From positions 1-30,838 of the forward strand of contig JAADDM010000295.1 of NCBI GenBank assembly GCA_013153955.1: a stretch of DNA of 30,838 nt, read 5' to 3'. Position 1 is the stretch's first letter. Each line of letters starts with the position of its first letter. A program made the translations under genes and the position numbers. Source of the DNA: Gammaproteobacteria bacterium. GTDB taxonomy: Bacteria; Pseudomonadota; Gammaproteobacteria; Thiomicrospirales; Thiomicrospiraceae. Positions 1-6,821 of the stretch are shown piece after piece. The notes under the pieces are model-generated. The model saw only the letters and a program-made list of their open reading frames with translations. It was not told the origin of the DNA and did not search any database.

Positions 1-712
1 CTTCTAAAGTTGGGACAAGATCACGGATGTTTGAAATCTTTTTGTCATAAAGCAAGATGAAAGGAGACTCTAACTCTGCAACAAACTTATCTTGATTTGT
101 CACGAAGTAAGGCGATAGGTAACCGCGGTCAAACTCCATTCCCTCTACAACAACAAGCTCGTCTGTTAGGGCTGAACCCTCTTCAACCGTGATAACACCT
201 TCTGTTGTAACTTGCTTCATCGCTTCTGCAATCATGTTTCCGATGGCTTTATCAGAGTTCGCTGAGATGGTACCAACCTGAGCAATCGCTTCATTGGTAT
301 CACATGGCTCAGACATCTTCTCGATTTCAATAACAACCGCTTCTACTGCCTGGTTAATCCCACGCTGAAGATCCATTGGGTTCATGCCTGCCGCAACTGA
401 CTTCATGCCTTCACGTACGATGGCTTGAGCCAGCACTGTAGCCGTAGTTGTTCCGTCACCCGCAACATCATTTGTCTGTGAAGCAACTTCTTTAACCATT
501 TGCGCACCCATGTTCATGAACTTGTCTTCAAGATCAATCTCACGTGCAACCGATACACCATCTTTTGTCACCAAAGGGGCACCAAAAGAGCGCTCTAATA
601 CGACATTACGACCCTTAGGCCCTAAAGTTACTTTAACTGCATCTGCAAGAACGTTGATACCCTCAACCATTAACTCACGTGCATCAATACCAAATCTGAC
701 GTCTTTTGCCAT
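1..712 (-). CDS. groEL: 60 kDa chaperonin GroEL, N-terminal 237 codons (gene runs off the window start)
   Basis: This is the N-terminal part of the GroEL subunit, which forms the double-ring ATP-driven folding chamber in the cytoplasm and works with GroES. The frame opens with ATG at 712 (MAKDVRFGIDARELM) and stays open to base 1. It shows the equatorial-domain start, the DGVSVAREI segment near residue 51 and the nucleotide-binding GDGTTTATVLAQ motif at about residues 85-96, then runs into the apical domain (EGMEFDRGYLSPYF). The start is supported by an AGAAGGAA ribosome binding site 6-7 bases upstream. It lies 104 bp behind groES in the same direction, so the two form the usual groESL operon. 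The C-terminal Gly/Met tail is outside the window. Identification is certain; only completeness is lacking. Confidence 0.97.
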   Translation of the reverse strand, partial: MAKDVRFGIDARELMVEGINVLADAVKVTLGPKGRNVVLERSFGAPLVTKDGVSVAREIDLEDKFMNMGAQMVKEVASQTNDVAGDGTTTATVLAQAIVREGMKSVAAGMNPMDLQRGINQAVEAVVIEIEKMSEPCDTNEAIAQVGTISANSDKAIGNMIAEAMKQVTTEGVITVEEGSALTDELVVVEGMEFDRGYLSPYFVTNQDKFVAELESPFILLYDKKISNIRDLVPTLE

Positions 713-780
713 TGTTAAATTCCTTCTATTTAAAGCAACTCTGTTGCTTAAATTTTGTTTAAAAGTGTTATGTTCCTCAT

Positions 781-808
781 TCAGCCGCCCAATATGGGCC
801 TTGGCTGA
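781..808 (-). repeat. Hairpin just after the groES stop
   Basis: TCAGCC and GGCTGA enclose a second inverted repeat GCCCA-ATA-TGGGC, forming a stacked stem-loop in the groES-groEL mRNA 9 bases past the groES stop. No T tract follows. A second hairpin (AAGCAAC-TCT-GTTGCTT, 733-749) precedes the groEL ribosome binding site. Confidence 0.55.
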
Positions 809-816
809 TAAGGAGA

Positions 817-1107
817 TTAGCCGATGATGGCAACGATATCGTCTTCACGCATAATCGTAAGCGTTTCACCGCTATCATCTTTTGCTTCTTGACCAGAGTA
901 CTGACCGAACATGACTTTATCACCAGCCTTCACTGTCATCGGGATGATTGCACCCGTATCAGAAGCCTTTCCAGGCCCTACGGCAACAACTTCACCAATG
1001 TTCTGCTGCTCTTGAGCTGAACCCGGTAATAAAATTCCGCCTGCTGTCTCTTTCTCTTCTTCAACGCGACGGATAACAACACGGTCATGTAGTGGCTTAA
1101 TGTTCAT
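817..1107 (-). CDS. groES: 10 kDa co-chaperonin GroES
   Basis: GroES is the heptameric lid that caps the GroEL cavity. The 96-residue product has the usual length and the family hallmarks: N-terminal MNIKPLHDRVVIRR, the mobile loop around residues 17-32 (EETAGGILLP-like, here KETAGGILLPGSAQ), and the GKVMFGQYSG-type segment (GDKVMFGQYSGQEAK) near residue 62. The ATG at 1107 follows a clear AGGAG site. It is first in the operon, with groEL 104 bp downstream, and its upstream region carries a CIRCE operator and a heat-shock-type promoter. Confidence 0.98.
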   Translation of the reverse strand: MNIKPLHDRVVIRRVEEEKETAGGILLPGSAQEQQNIGEVVAVGPGKASDTGAIIPMTVKAGDKVMFGQYSGQEAKDDSGETLTIMREDDIVAIIG

Positions 1108-1206
1108 AGATATCTCCTAAATGGGGTTAATTCATGGCTGTTAAACAGCAAATAATAATTTGGCTGTACTAAATTGTAGAGTCACCAATAGGTGAAACAT
1201 ATGCTT

Positions 1207-1233
1207 TTAGCACTCAAGCCTATAGAGTGCTAA
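1207..1233. promoter_or_regulatory. CIRCE operator (HrcA binding site)
   Basis: A perfect TTAGCACTC-N9-GAGTGCTAA inverted repeat is present, identical to the consensus CIRCE element bound by the heat-shock repressor HrcA. It lies about 100 bases upstream of the groES start and just downstream of the predicted promoter, so it would sit in the 5' untranslated region and block transcription when occupied. hrcA itself is not in the window. Confidence 0.95.
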
Positions 1234-1265
1234 TAATTTTAGCCATCTAGCCTTAACTGTCAACT

Positions 1266-1294
1266 TAAATAAGGACAGTTCTAGTCTTTTCAAG
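1266..1294 (-). promoter_or_regulatory. Probable groESL promoter, sigma-32-like
   Basis: On the minus strand CTTGAA (1289-1294) is followed after 14 bases by CCTTATTTA (1266-1274). This fits the heat-shock sigma-32 pattern (CTTGAAA, 13-14 bases, CCCCATnT) in the -35 element and partly in the -10. The same bases can also be read as a sigma-70 pair (TTGAAA, 16 bases, TATTTA). The transcription start would fall near 1258, placing CIRCE at about +25. Confidence 0.6.
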
Positions 1295-1319
1295 GGGTTA
1301 TTTGTAAATAAACTGAAAA

Positions 1320-1335
1320 CAACCAGACCTGGTTG
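1320..1335 (-). terminator. Possible weak terminator after proB
   Basis: The inverted repeat CAACCAG-AC-CTGGTTG lies about 78 bases past the proB stop. Read on the minus strand it is followed by a short T tract (TTTTCAG). Stem and U-run are both weak. It could instead be an operator-like palindrome upstream of groESL. Confidence 0.35.
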
Positions 1336-1412
1336 AATAATTAAGGCGTAGGATTAGCAACTAAAGGGTAAAAATTAAGTAGTTTTTAGCGGAAAAAAAG
1401 GTAATACATTTA

Positions 1413-2537
1413 CTATTCGGATAATACGAGGTTATCACGATGGATAAAAGAGGTATCCCCCTGGTAACCCAGAATAGACTCAAATTGTTGACTTGAATGA
1501 CCCAGTAGTTTTGTTAATTCATTTGCTGGGTAGTTAATTAAGCCGCGCGCCACTTCATGACCTTTGGCATCATAGCATACGACCATCTCACCGCGTTGAA
1601 ATGCGCCACGCAAGGAGGTCACCCCTTCTGCGGGCAGGTCGGAGGTTGAATCGCGCAATACTTCTACGGCTTTATCATCAAGCACTAAAGTACCCTTAGC
1701 CTGAAGGTGACCCGCTAACCACTGCTCGCGTGCCGTTAAGGGCTCTAAATCAGGAATTAATAATGTCCCAATAGGCTCGCCATTAAATAGCTTTAGCAGA
1801 ACATTATCCTCTCGCCCAGATGCAATCAAGGTGGCCGCACCTGAACGCGCCGCTCGTTTAGCGGCCATCACCTTGGTGTACATGCCGCCTTTGCCTAAGA
1901 GCCCGCCTTCAGAACTGGCCATCGCTTCGATGTCTTTGCGACTTACACGCGCATCAGAAATCAGCTTAGCATTTGGGTTTGAACGCGGATTATCGTCATA
2001 CAAGCCATCTTGATCCGTCAAGATAACCAGCACATCTGCTGTAATCAAATTGGTGGTTAAAGCCCCTAACGTATCGTTATCACCAAAACAGATTTCGTCT
2101 GTTACAACGGTATCATTTTCGTTGATAATCGGTACAACCCCATACTCAAGCAGGGTTTCTAGGGTACTTTTGATATTGAGATAGCGCTTGCGATTCGAAA
2201 GATCATCGTGCGTCATGAGAATTTGTGCAGAGTGCACATCAAACTTAGAAAATTCAGATTCGTAGGCCTGAATAAGCCCCATCTGACCGACGGCGGCGGC
2301 GGCCTGAAGCTCATTCAGAGCAGAAGGACGCCCTTGCCAGCCTAATCGTTTTATCCCCTCGGCAATCGACCCCGAAGAGACCAAGACCACTTCAACCCCC
2401 TGCTTTTTAAGATCAACTATCTGTGCGACCCAGTGTGAGAGCGCATCTATATTTAATCCCAGACCATCATCCGTTAGCAGCGCACTGCCAATTTTAACGA
2501 CCCAGCGTTGAGTTTTGTTTAAGTCTTTACGATTCAT
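1413..2537 (-). CDS. proB: Glutamate 5-kinase (ProB)
   Basis: ProB phosphorylates L-glutamate with ATP to gamma-glutamyl phosphate, the first and feedback-controlled step of proline synthesis in the cytoplasm. The 374-residue protein has an amino-acid-kinase domain (about residues 10-260) with VVKIGSALLTDDG, VVLVSSGSIAEG near residue 51, NENDTVVTDEI and FGDNDTLGALTTNL, and a C-terminal PUA domain (about 280-360, starting near KGTLVLDDKA), giving the usual length. It lies 25 bp downstream of obgE in the same direction, an order common in gammaproteobacteria. The ATG at 2537 has no strong ribosome binding site, so expression may rely on translational coupling to obgE. No proA gene is adjacent. 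Confidence 0.96.
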   Translation of the reverse strand: MNRKDLNKTQRWVVKIGSALLTDDGLGLNIDALSHWVAQIVDLKKQGVEVVLVSSGSIAEGIKRLGWQGRPSALNELQAAAAVGQMGLIQAYESEFSKFDVHSAQILMTHDDLSNRKRYLNIKSTLETLLEYGVVPIINENDTVVTDEICFGDNDTLGALTTNLITADVLVILTDQDGLYDDNPRSNPNAKLISDARVSRKDIEAMASSEGGLLGKGGMYTKVMAAKRAARSGAATLIASGREDNVLLKLFNGEPIGTLLIPDLEPLTAREQWLAGHLQAKGTLVLDDKAVEVLRDSTSDLPAEGVTSLRGAFQRGEMVVCYDAKGHEVARGLINYPANELTKLLGHSSQQFESILGYQGDTSFIHRDNLVLSE

Positions 2538-2562
2538 GGGCTAACCCGTTACTTAGCTTAAA

Positions 2563-3633
2563 TTAGAATTCGAAATCTTCATCTACAGCATAACGCTCAG
2601 GCTCAACTTCTTCCGTCATTTCCATACGGTTCTGTTCAAGCTGATAGGCAATTTCATTCACCAGTTTTTTCGTACCATCACGCATAACCGCCGAAATCTG
2701 GTAGACAGGCCCTTCCCATTGAACTTCATCAACAATGGCCTGACAGACTTCATTCGCTTCATCTTCAAGCAGTAAATCGGTTTTGTTCAGCACTAACCAA
2801 CGCTCTTTACCTGCCAGCACTTCGCTGTATTTCTCAAGTTCTTTTTGAATCACACGAATCTCTTGAGCAGGATCAGAATCATCCATTGGTGCAATATCAA
2901 CCACATGAAGCAATAGCCCCGTTCGAGAGAGGTGCTTTAGAAACTGCAGCCCAAGACCTGCTCCTTCAGCAGCCCCTTCGATAATGCCCGGAATATCTGC
3001 CATCACAAAGCTGGTTTCAGGAGAGACACTGATCACACCCAAATTTGGATATAAGGTCGTAAATGGATAGTTTGCAACTTTAGGACGCGCAGATGAGACC
3101 GCAGTGATAAGACTCGACTTACCTGCGTTAGGCATACCGAGAAGCCCCACATCCGCTAATACAATCAACTCCAACTTTAAATTACGCTCGTCACCATCTT
3201 CCCCTGGCGTACACTGTCGAGGGGTACGGTTTCGACTGCTTTTAAAGTGAATATTGCCAAGTCCATGACGACCGCCTTCAGCCACCATAAGCTCTTGACC
3301 ATGCTCAGTTAAATCCCCCATGACTTCATCGGCATCAATATCTGTCACAGTTGTCCCTACGGGTACTTTAATGATTAGGTGCTCTCCACCAATCCCCGTC
3401 TTTTGCTGACCCATTCCGGCCTGACCATTTTGCGCTTTGTAGTTTTTGGTAAAGCGAAAGTCAACCAACGTATTCAGGTTACGATCTGCAACCAAAATAA
3501 CACTGCCGCCATCGCCCCCGTCACCGCCGTTTGGCCCACCAAAAGGAATATATTTTTCGCGACGAAAACTCGCCACACCGTTACCACCACGACCTGCTTC
3601 TACATGGATCGACGACTCATCAACAAACTGCAT
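2563..3633 (-). CDS. obgE: Obg family GTPase (ObgE/CgtA)
   Basis: ObgE is a ribosome-associated GTPase involved in 50S assembly and linked to stringent signalling and replication control. The 356 residues show the glycine-rich Obg domain (1-158, with GGPNGGDGGDGG near residue 32), then the G domain: G1 GMPNAGKSS (166-174), the switch region YPFTTLYPNLG (189-199), G3 DIPG (213-216), G4 NKTD (283-286) and G5 SAV (about 314). A short acidic tail follows (EVEPERYAVDEDFEF). The ATG at 3633 has a TAAGGAA site upstream. It follows rpmA but is cut off from it by a strong terminator, and has its own candidate promoter and a leader of about 170 bases. Confidence 0.97.
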   Translation of the reverse strand: MQFVDESSIHVEAGRGGNGVASFRREKYIPFGGPNGGDGGDGGSVILVADRNLNTLVDFRFTKNYKAQNGQAGMGQQKTGIGGEHLIIKVPVGTTVTDIDADEVMGDLTEHGQELMVAEGGRHGLGNIHFKSSRNRTPRQCTPGEDGDERNLKLELIVLADVGLLGMPNAGKSSLITAVSSARPKVANYPFTTLYPNLGVISVSPETSFVMADIPGIIEGAAEGAGLGLQFLKHLSRTGLLLHVVDIAPMDDSDPAQEIRVIQKELEKYSEVLAGKERWLVLNKTDLLLEDEANEVCQAIVDEVQWEGPVYQISAVMRDGTKKLVNEIAYQLEQNRMEMTEEVEPERYAVDEDFEF

Positions 3634-3808
3634 TTTAATTCCTTACCTTGGTCACTTTTGACCTTGTGATGCCACTGTCCAAACCCCTCTTAAAACGGCT
3701 GTTTTAAAAACGTTTTGGAAAGCGGCATATGACTAAATGAGGCTTTGCCCGAAAGATAATATTCGTGTAAAGACTACTTTTATATATGTACACGCCCTAT
3801 TTTAGCTG

Positions 3809-3836
3809 ATTTTATCTTAAAACATAAATAAACCAA
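3809..3836 (-). promoter_or_regulatory. Candidate obgE promoter
   Basis: On the minus strand TTGGTT (3831-3836) and TAAAAT (3809-3814) are separated by 16 bases. The site lies just downstream of the rpmA terminator and about 175 bases upstream of obgE, so a long leader would be made. The -35 is only a partial match. Confidence 0.4.
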
Positions 3837-3864
3837 GCCGATCAATATGACAGAGACACAAACA

Positions 3865-3892
3865 AAAACGCCCCGTCAAAGCGGGGCGTTTT
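3865..3892 (-). terminator. Rho-independent terminator after rpmA
   Basis: An 11-bp perfect stem (AAAACGCCCCG paired with CGGGGCGTTTT) with a 6-base loop is followed on the minus strand by a T-rich tail (TTTTTGTTT). It lies 21 bases past the rpmA stop and ends the rplU-rpmA operon. Confidence 0.93.
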
Positions 3893-3913
3893 CAGATTTA
3901 ACGAGTGTGTTGC

Positions 3914-4171
3914 TTAAGCTTCAACAATCGTTACGTAAGTACGTAATGGCTTACCTTTTGCAACGAATGCTACTGCACCGTCAGCTTTAGCGAATAAGGT
4001 ATCATCCTTACCACGACCTACGTTCTCACCAGCGTGAAACTTTGTTCCGCGTTGACGAACAATGATGCTCCCCGCAGAAACCATCTCACCACCAAATGCT
4101 TTAACGCCAAGGCGTTTGGCATTAGAGTCGCGACCGTTTTTAGTACTACCAGCTGCTTTCTTATGAGCCAT
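3914..4171 (-). CDS. rpmA: 50S ribosomal protein L27
   Basis: L27 sits near the peptidyl transferase centre, where its flexible N-terminus reaches the tRNA acceptor ends. The 85-residue sequence has the characteristic start MAHKKAAGSTKNGRDS, then GGEMVSAGSIIVRQRGTKF. The N-terminus begins directly at MAHKKA, without the cleavable extension seen in Firmicutes. It follows rplU by 85 bases in the usual rplU-rpmA pair and is closed by the terminator just downstream. The ATG at 4171 has an AAAGGAC site upstream. Confidence 0.98.
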   Translation of the reverse strand: MAHKKAAGSTKNGRDSNAKRLGVKAFGGEMVSAGSIIVRQRGTKFHAGENVGRGKDDTLFAKADGAVAFVAKGKPLRTYVTIVEA

Positions 4172-4261
4172 GGTATAGTCCTTTTGTTAACAGAGTTACT
4201 CCCTACTCAGAAGTAACAGCCGTTTAGATTTTAATTACATATCCCAACCAAAAGGCTGAGA

Positions 4262-4576
4262 CTAAGCTGAGATCTTACCGATTTTAACTTCGGTATAGTT
4301 CTGGCGATGGCCTTGCTTAGTTTTCGATCTGTTCTTACGACGACGGAACTTGATGATTGTAACTTTTTTACCACGACCGTTAGACTCAACAGTTGCGCTA
4401 ACTTTAGCACCTTCAACAATTGGCGTACCGATCTTAATATCAGCGCCTTCACCTACCATCAAAACTTCGTCAAACTCTACTGCATCACCAGCTTCTACAT
4501 TTAAAGACTCAATGCGTAATACTTGACCTTCACGAACTCTATACTGCTTACCACCGGTTTTAATTACCGCATACAT
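4262..4576 (-). CDS. rplU: 50S ribosomal protein L21
   Basis: L21 is a 23S rRNA-binding protein of the large subunit. The 104-residue product begins MYAVIKTGGKQYRV, as in nearly all L21 proteins, and contains the basic segment FRRRKNRSKTKQGHRQNYTE near residue 75. I chose the ATG at 4576 rather than the longer open frame reaching 4678, because a GGGAGAAG site lies just upstream, the homologous N-terminus starts here, and the extension would overlap the promoter -10 at 4637-4642. It is the first gene of rplU-rpmA and is divergent from ispB, the standard arrangement in this class. Confidence 0.97.
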   Translation of the reverse strand: MYAVIKTGGKQYRVREGQVLRIESLNVEAGDAVEFDEVLMVGEGADIKIGTPIVEGAKVSATVESNGRGKKVTIIKFRRRKNRSKTKQGHRQNYTEVKIGKISA

Positions 4577-4636
4577 GGAACTTCTCCCGGATTCTAAAAT
4601 TCTGTTTAATATATCGCAAATAGCGACAAAGGCCGG

Positions 4637-4665
4637 ATTATATAGCTTTTCTAAAAGAAGGTCAA
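4637..4665 (-). promoter_or_regulatory. Strong sigma-70 promoter of rplU-rpmA
   Basis: On the minus strand TTGACC (4660-4665), a 17-base spacer and a consensus TATAAT (4637-4642) are followed by a G+C-rich discriminator (CCGGCC). Such a discriminator is typical of promoters under negative stringent control. The start would lie near 4630, giving a leader of about 54 bases. The rest of the 343-bp gap up to ispB holds a palindrome at 4774-4791 next to a second TATAAT (4764-4769, minus) and the ispB -10 candidate. Confidence 0.88.
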
Positions 4666-4867
4666 AACAAATAAACAATTATTTTGATTACATTGCTCAT
4701 CTTAACTTTATCATCCTTAACATAGGGCGCTAAGAACTAGGCTGTATAACACTCGGGATGCTGATTATAACGCATTTATGACGACATAAATAAACAAAGA
4801 GTCGCTTCTTCCACAACTAGTTACGGCTAACCTCTTGTAAATACTGGCTTCATTTGCCTATTCATAC

Positions 4868-4873
4868 TAAAAT
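4868..4873 (+). promoter_or_regulatory. Candidate -10 element for ispB
   Basis: TAAAAT lies 46 bases upstream of the ispB start and is followed by AGCGCC. No good -35 is visible at 16-18 bases (TGGCTT at 17). The same 11-base string TAAAATAGCGC recurs upstream of the patatin gene at 6728. Confidence 0.35.
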
Positions 4874-4919
4874 AGCGCCTTTCAATATTCTTATCTGACC
4901 ATAGAAGCCTTTAACGCCC

Positions 4920-5885
4920 ATGACTCTAGCTGAAATCCGTGCCCTCATTGAAACCGATATTAAAGCGGTTGATCAACTCATATTGACCCGACTGGCCTCC
5001 GATGTGGTTTTAGTTAACCAAATTGGACACTATATTATTAACAGTGGCGGTAAGCGTTTACGCCCCTTATTGGTTCTGCTCTCGGCACGCGCATGTGGTT
5101 ACCAAGGCACAGAGCATCAGTTAATGGCTGCGGTCATTGAGTTCATTCATACCTCAACCTTACTGCACGACGATGTGGTTGACGAGTCTGATACGCGTCG
5201 TGGTAATAAAACTGCAAATGAAGTTTGGGGCAATGCGGCCAGTGTACTGGTTGGCGATTTTTTATATTCTCGCTCTTTTGAAATGATGGTTGAGCCCGGT
5301 ATTTTAAAAATAATGCAAGTCATGGCGGAAGCCACTAATGTGATTGCGGAAGGTGAAGTACTTCAGCTTTTAAACTGTCACGATGCGGACACGACTAAAG
5401 AGCGTTATATGGAAGTCATTCACCGTAAGACTGCCAAACTCTTTGAAGCCGCCACCCAAATGGGGCCTATCCTCGCTGAAAAACCTGAACTAGAATCGGC
5501 CTTTATCGCCTATGGTCGCCACCTAGGGGCGGCTTTCCAGTTAATTGATGATGCCTTAGACTATACGGGCAATGAAGCAGAACTCGGCAAAAACATTGGT
5601 GATGATCTAGCGGAAGGCAAGCCGACCCTGCCCCTTATCTATAGCTTAAAAAATGGAACTCCGGCAGAACAATCCATTATTCGTCGTGCGATAGAGTCTG
5701 AAGGCGTTGCCTTATTAGAAGAGGTTACGGCCATTATTAAAAGCTCTGGTGCAATCGCTTATACCGAAGAAATTGCCAAACAAGAAGCAGAGCTTGCTAA
5801 ACAAGCCCTTACACCTTTAGTGGACAGTGAGTTAAAACTGGCACTGTGTGCATTAGCAGATTTGGCTGTCAACCGAACACACTAA
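4920..5885 (+). CDS. ispB: Polyprenyl (octaprenyl) diphosphate synthase
   Basis: This trans-prenyltransferase extends farnesyl diphosphate with isopentenyl diphosphate to make the side chain of ubiquinone or menaquinone. The 321-residue protein has GGKRLRPLLVLL (43-54), the first Asp-rich motif HDDVVDESDTRRG (about 83-95, with D84, D85 and D88), and the second FQLIDDALDYTG (206-217, with D210, D211 and D214), followed by GKNIGDDLAEGKPTLPLI. Length and motifs fit IspB rather than the shorter IspA, whose first motif has an insertion. The divergent position next to rplU supports ispB. Exact chain length (C40 versus neighbours) cannot be read from the sequence. The ATG at 4920 lacks a clear ribosome binding site. 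Confidence 0.94.
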   Translation: MTLAEIRALIETDIKAVDQLILTRLASDVVLVNQIGHYIINSGGKRLRPLLVLLSARACGYQGTEHQLMAAVIEFIHTSTLLHDDVVDESDTRRGNKTANEVWGNAASVLVGDFLYSRSFEMMVEPGILKIMQVMAEATNVIAEGEVLQLLNCHDADTTKERYMEVIHRKTAKLFEAATQMGPILAEKPELESAFIAYGRHLGAAFQLIDDALDYTGNEAELGKNIGDDLAEGKPTLPLIYSLKNGTPAEQSIIRRAIESEGVALLEEVTAIIKSSGAIAYTEEIAKQEAELAKQALTPLVDSELKLALCALADLAVNRTH

Positions 5886-5930
5886 CATGAAAGAAATGGA
5901 CTAAAGGGATCGATCTATTGAAACCGAACC

Positions 5931-5981
5931 TCCATAAAAAAAGGCCTTGATACTCTGTGTATCAAGGCCTTTTTTTATGGA
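5931..5981. terminator. Bidirectional terminator between ispB and the convergent gene
   Basis: A perfect 23-bp inverted repeat (arms 5931-5953 and 5959-5981, loop TCTGT) has an A7 tract on one side and a T7 tract on the other. It can therefore end transcripts from both strands: ispB, whose stop is about 45 bases upstream, and the minus-strand gene whose stop is 17 bases away. Confidence 0.95.
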
Positions 5982-5997
5982 GCAGACGTAGCGCTTT

Positions 5998-6609
5998 CTA
6001 TGAATGTATCTGCTTAGGATGATCCTTTGCATGCTTTTCAAATGCTAAACGAATCTCCTCCTCTTCTTGGCGTGCCAGCGCTTCTGCCTGCCTTGCCTCT
6101 TCTTCCTGCTGCTCTTGTAAAAGATGGCGTTTATAGAGATCAAGATTTTCTAACTTGGTTTTACTCCAATCAATTCGACGTAGCAACCAACGCACTAAAA
6201 AACGTACCACGTGGCACTGTCTTTTACTGGCATAAAGCAACTCAGGCTCAGCACGATGGCCATGCATACGTTCAACAATGATTAACTGCTCTTCCATATC
6301 TGGACGAATACGAATAAAGCCACTGTTGTTTTCATCAAAACTGGTGCTGTAGTAGATGCGAACCACACTGTTCATGCTAAAGATCGCCTTAGACAGAATC
6401 GTAGATTCATGCTTTCCATTCTGGCCGACGGTATGAATAAAAATATTTTGATAGAGTATCTGCCTAAAAAACTGCTCCACTTCATCAAAGGGTATCTCTT
6501 GATGCGCCAGTTTTTCACGCTCTCGCTCAATTTTAAGCGTCGCTGAACGTCTCTCTAAGTGCTTAAAAAAATATTTAACCGCAGGCCTAATTGGCTTGTC
6601 ATGATTCAT
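5998..6609 (-). CDS. Protein of unknown function with C-terminal Glu/Gln-rich coiled coil
   Basis: I do not recognise this 203-residue protein. It has no signal peptide or membrane segment, so it is probably cytoplasmic. The N-terminus is basic and helical (VKYFFKHLERRSATLKIERERE). The middle (about 45-140) looks like a folded alpha/beta domain (FIHTVGQNGKHESTIL, VVRIYYSTSF, GFIRIRPDMEEQLIIVER). A basic patch (RFLVRWLLRRIDW) follows, and residues about 158-195 form a charged Glu/Gln/Ala helix likely to be a coiled coil. The ATG at 6609 has AGAGGT 8 bases upstream; an ATG seven bases earlier is out of frame and stops after four codons. It is monocistronic, convergent with ispB and divergent from the patatin gene 212 bp away. 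Confidence 0.8.
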   Translation of the reverse strand: MNHDKPIRPAVKYFFKHLERRSATLKIEREREKLAHQEIPFDEVEQFFRQILYQNIFIHTVGQNGKHESTILSKAIFSMNSVVRIYYSTSFDENNSGFIRIRPDMEEQLIIVERMHGHRAEPELLYASKRQCHVVRFLVRWLLRRIDWSKTKLENLDLYKRHLLQEQQEEEARQAEALARQEEEEIRLAFEKHAKDHPKQIHS

Positions 6610-6727
6610 GCATAATTACCTCTAAATAGGATAACGACCAACCTTCAGTTTTATTGAGACCTAAATTCAAATTATTTTACGAAAAGGCAGATGTGATCGC
6701 CAATATATCACCCCCTTCAAAGCGTGC

Positions 6728-6733
6728 TAAAAT
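6728..6733 (+). promoter_or_regulatory. Candidate -10 element for the patatin-like gene
   Basis: TAAAAT followed by AGCGC lies 88 bases upstream of the chosen GTG start, in the same local context (CTAAAATAGCGC) as the ispB -10 candidate. The -35 at 17 bases (ATATCA) is poor. Confidence 0.3.
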
Positions 6734-6821
6734 AGCGCTCTCTCTCAGGAATGGAGTGTTAAAGCCTGTTCCTCCAAACCTTACCTTTAATCATAACGCT
6801 TCAATCAGCAGGAACGTCACC

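Noticed and set aside
4231..4452. 73-residue open frame on the minus strand
   Set aside because: It is an out-of-frame shadow of rplU and has no family resemblance.
4577..4678. N-terminal extension of rplU in the open frame
   Set aside because: It overlaps the strong promoter -10 and the ribosome binding site; L21 proteins begin at MYAVI.
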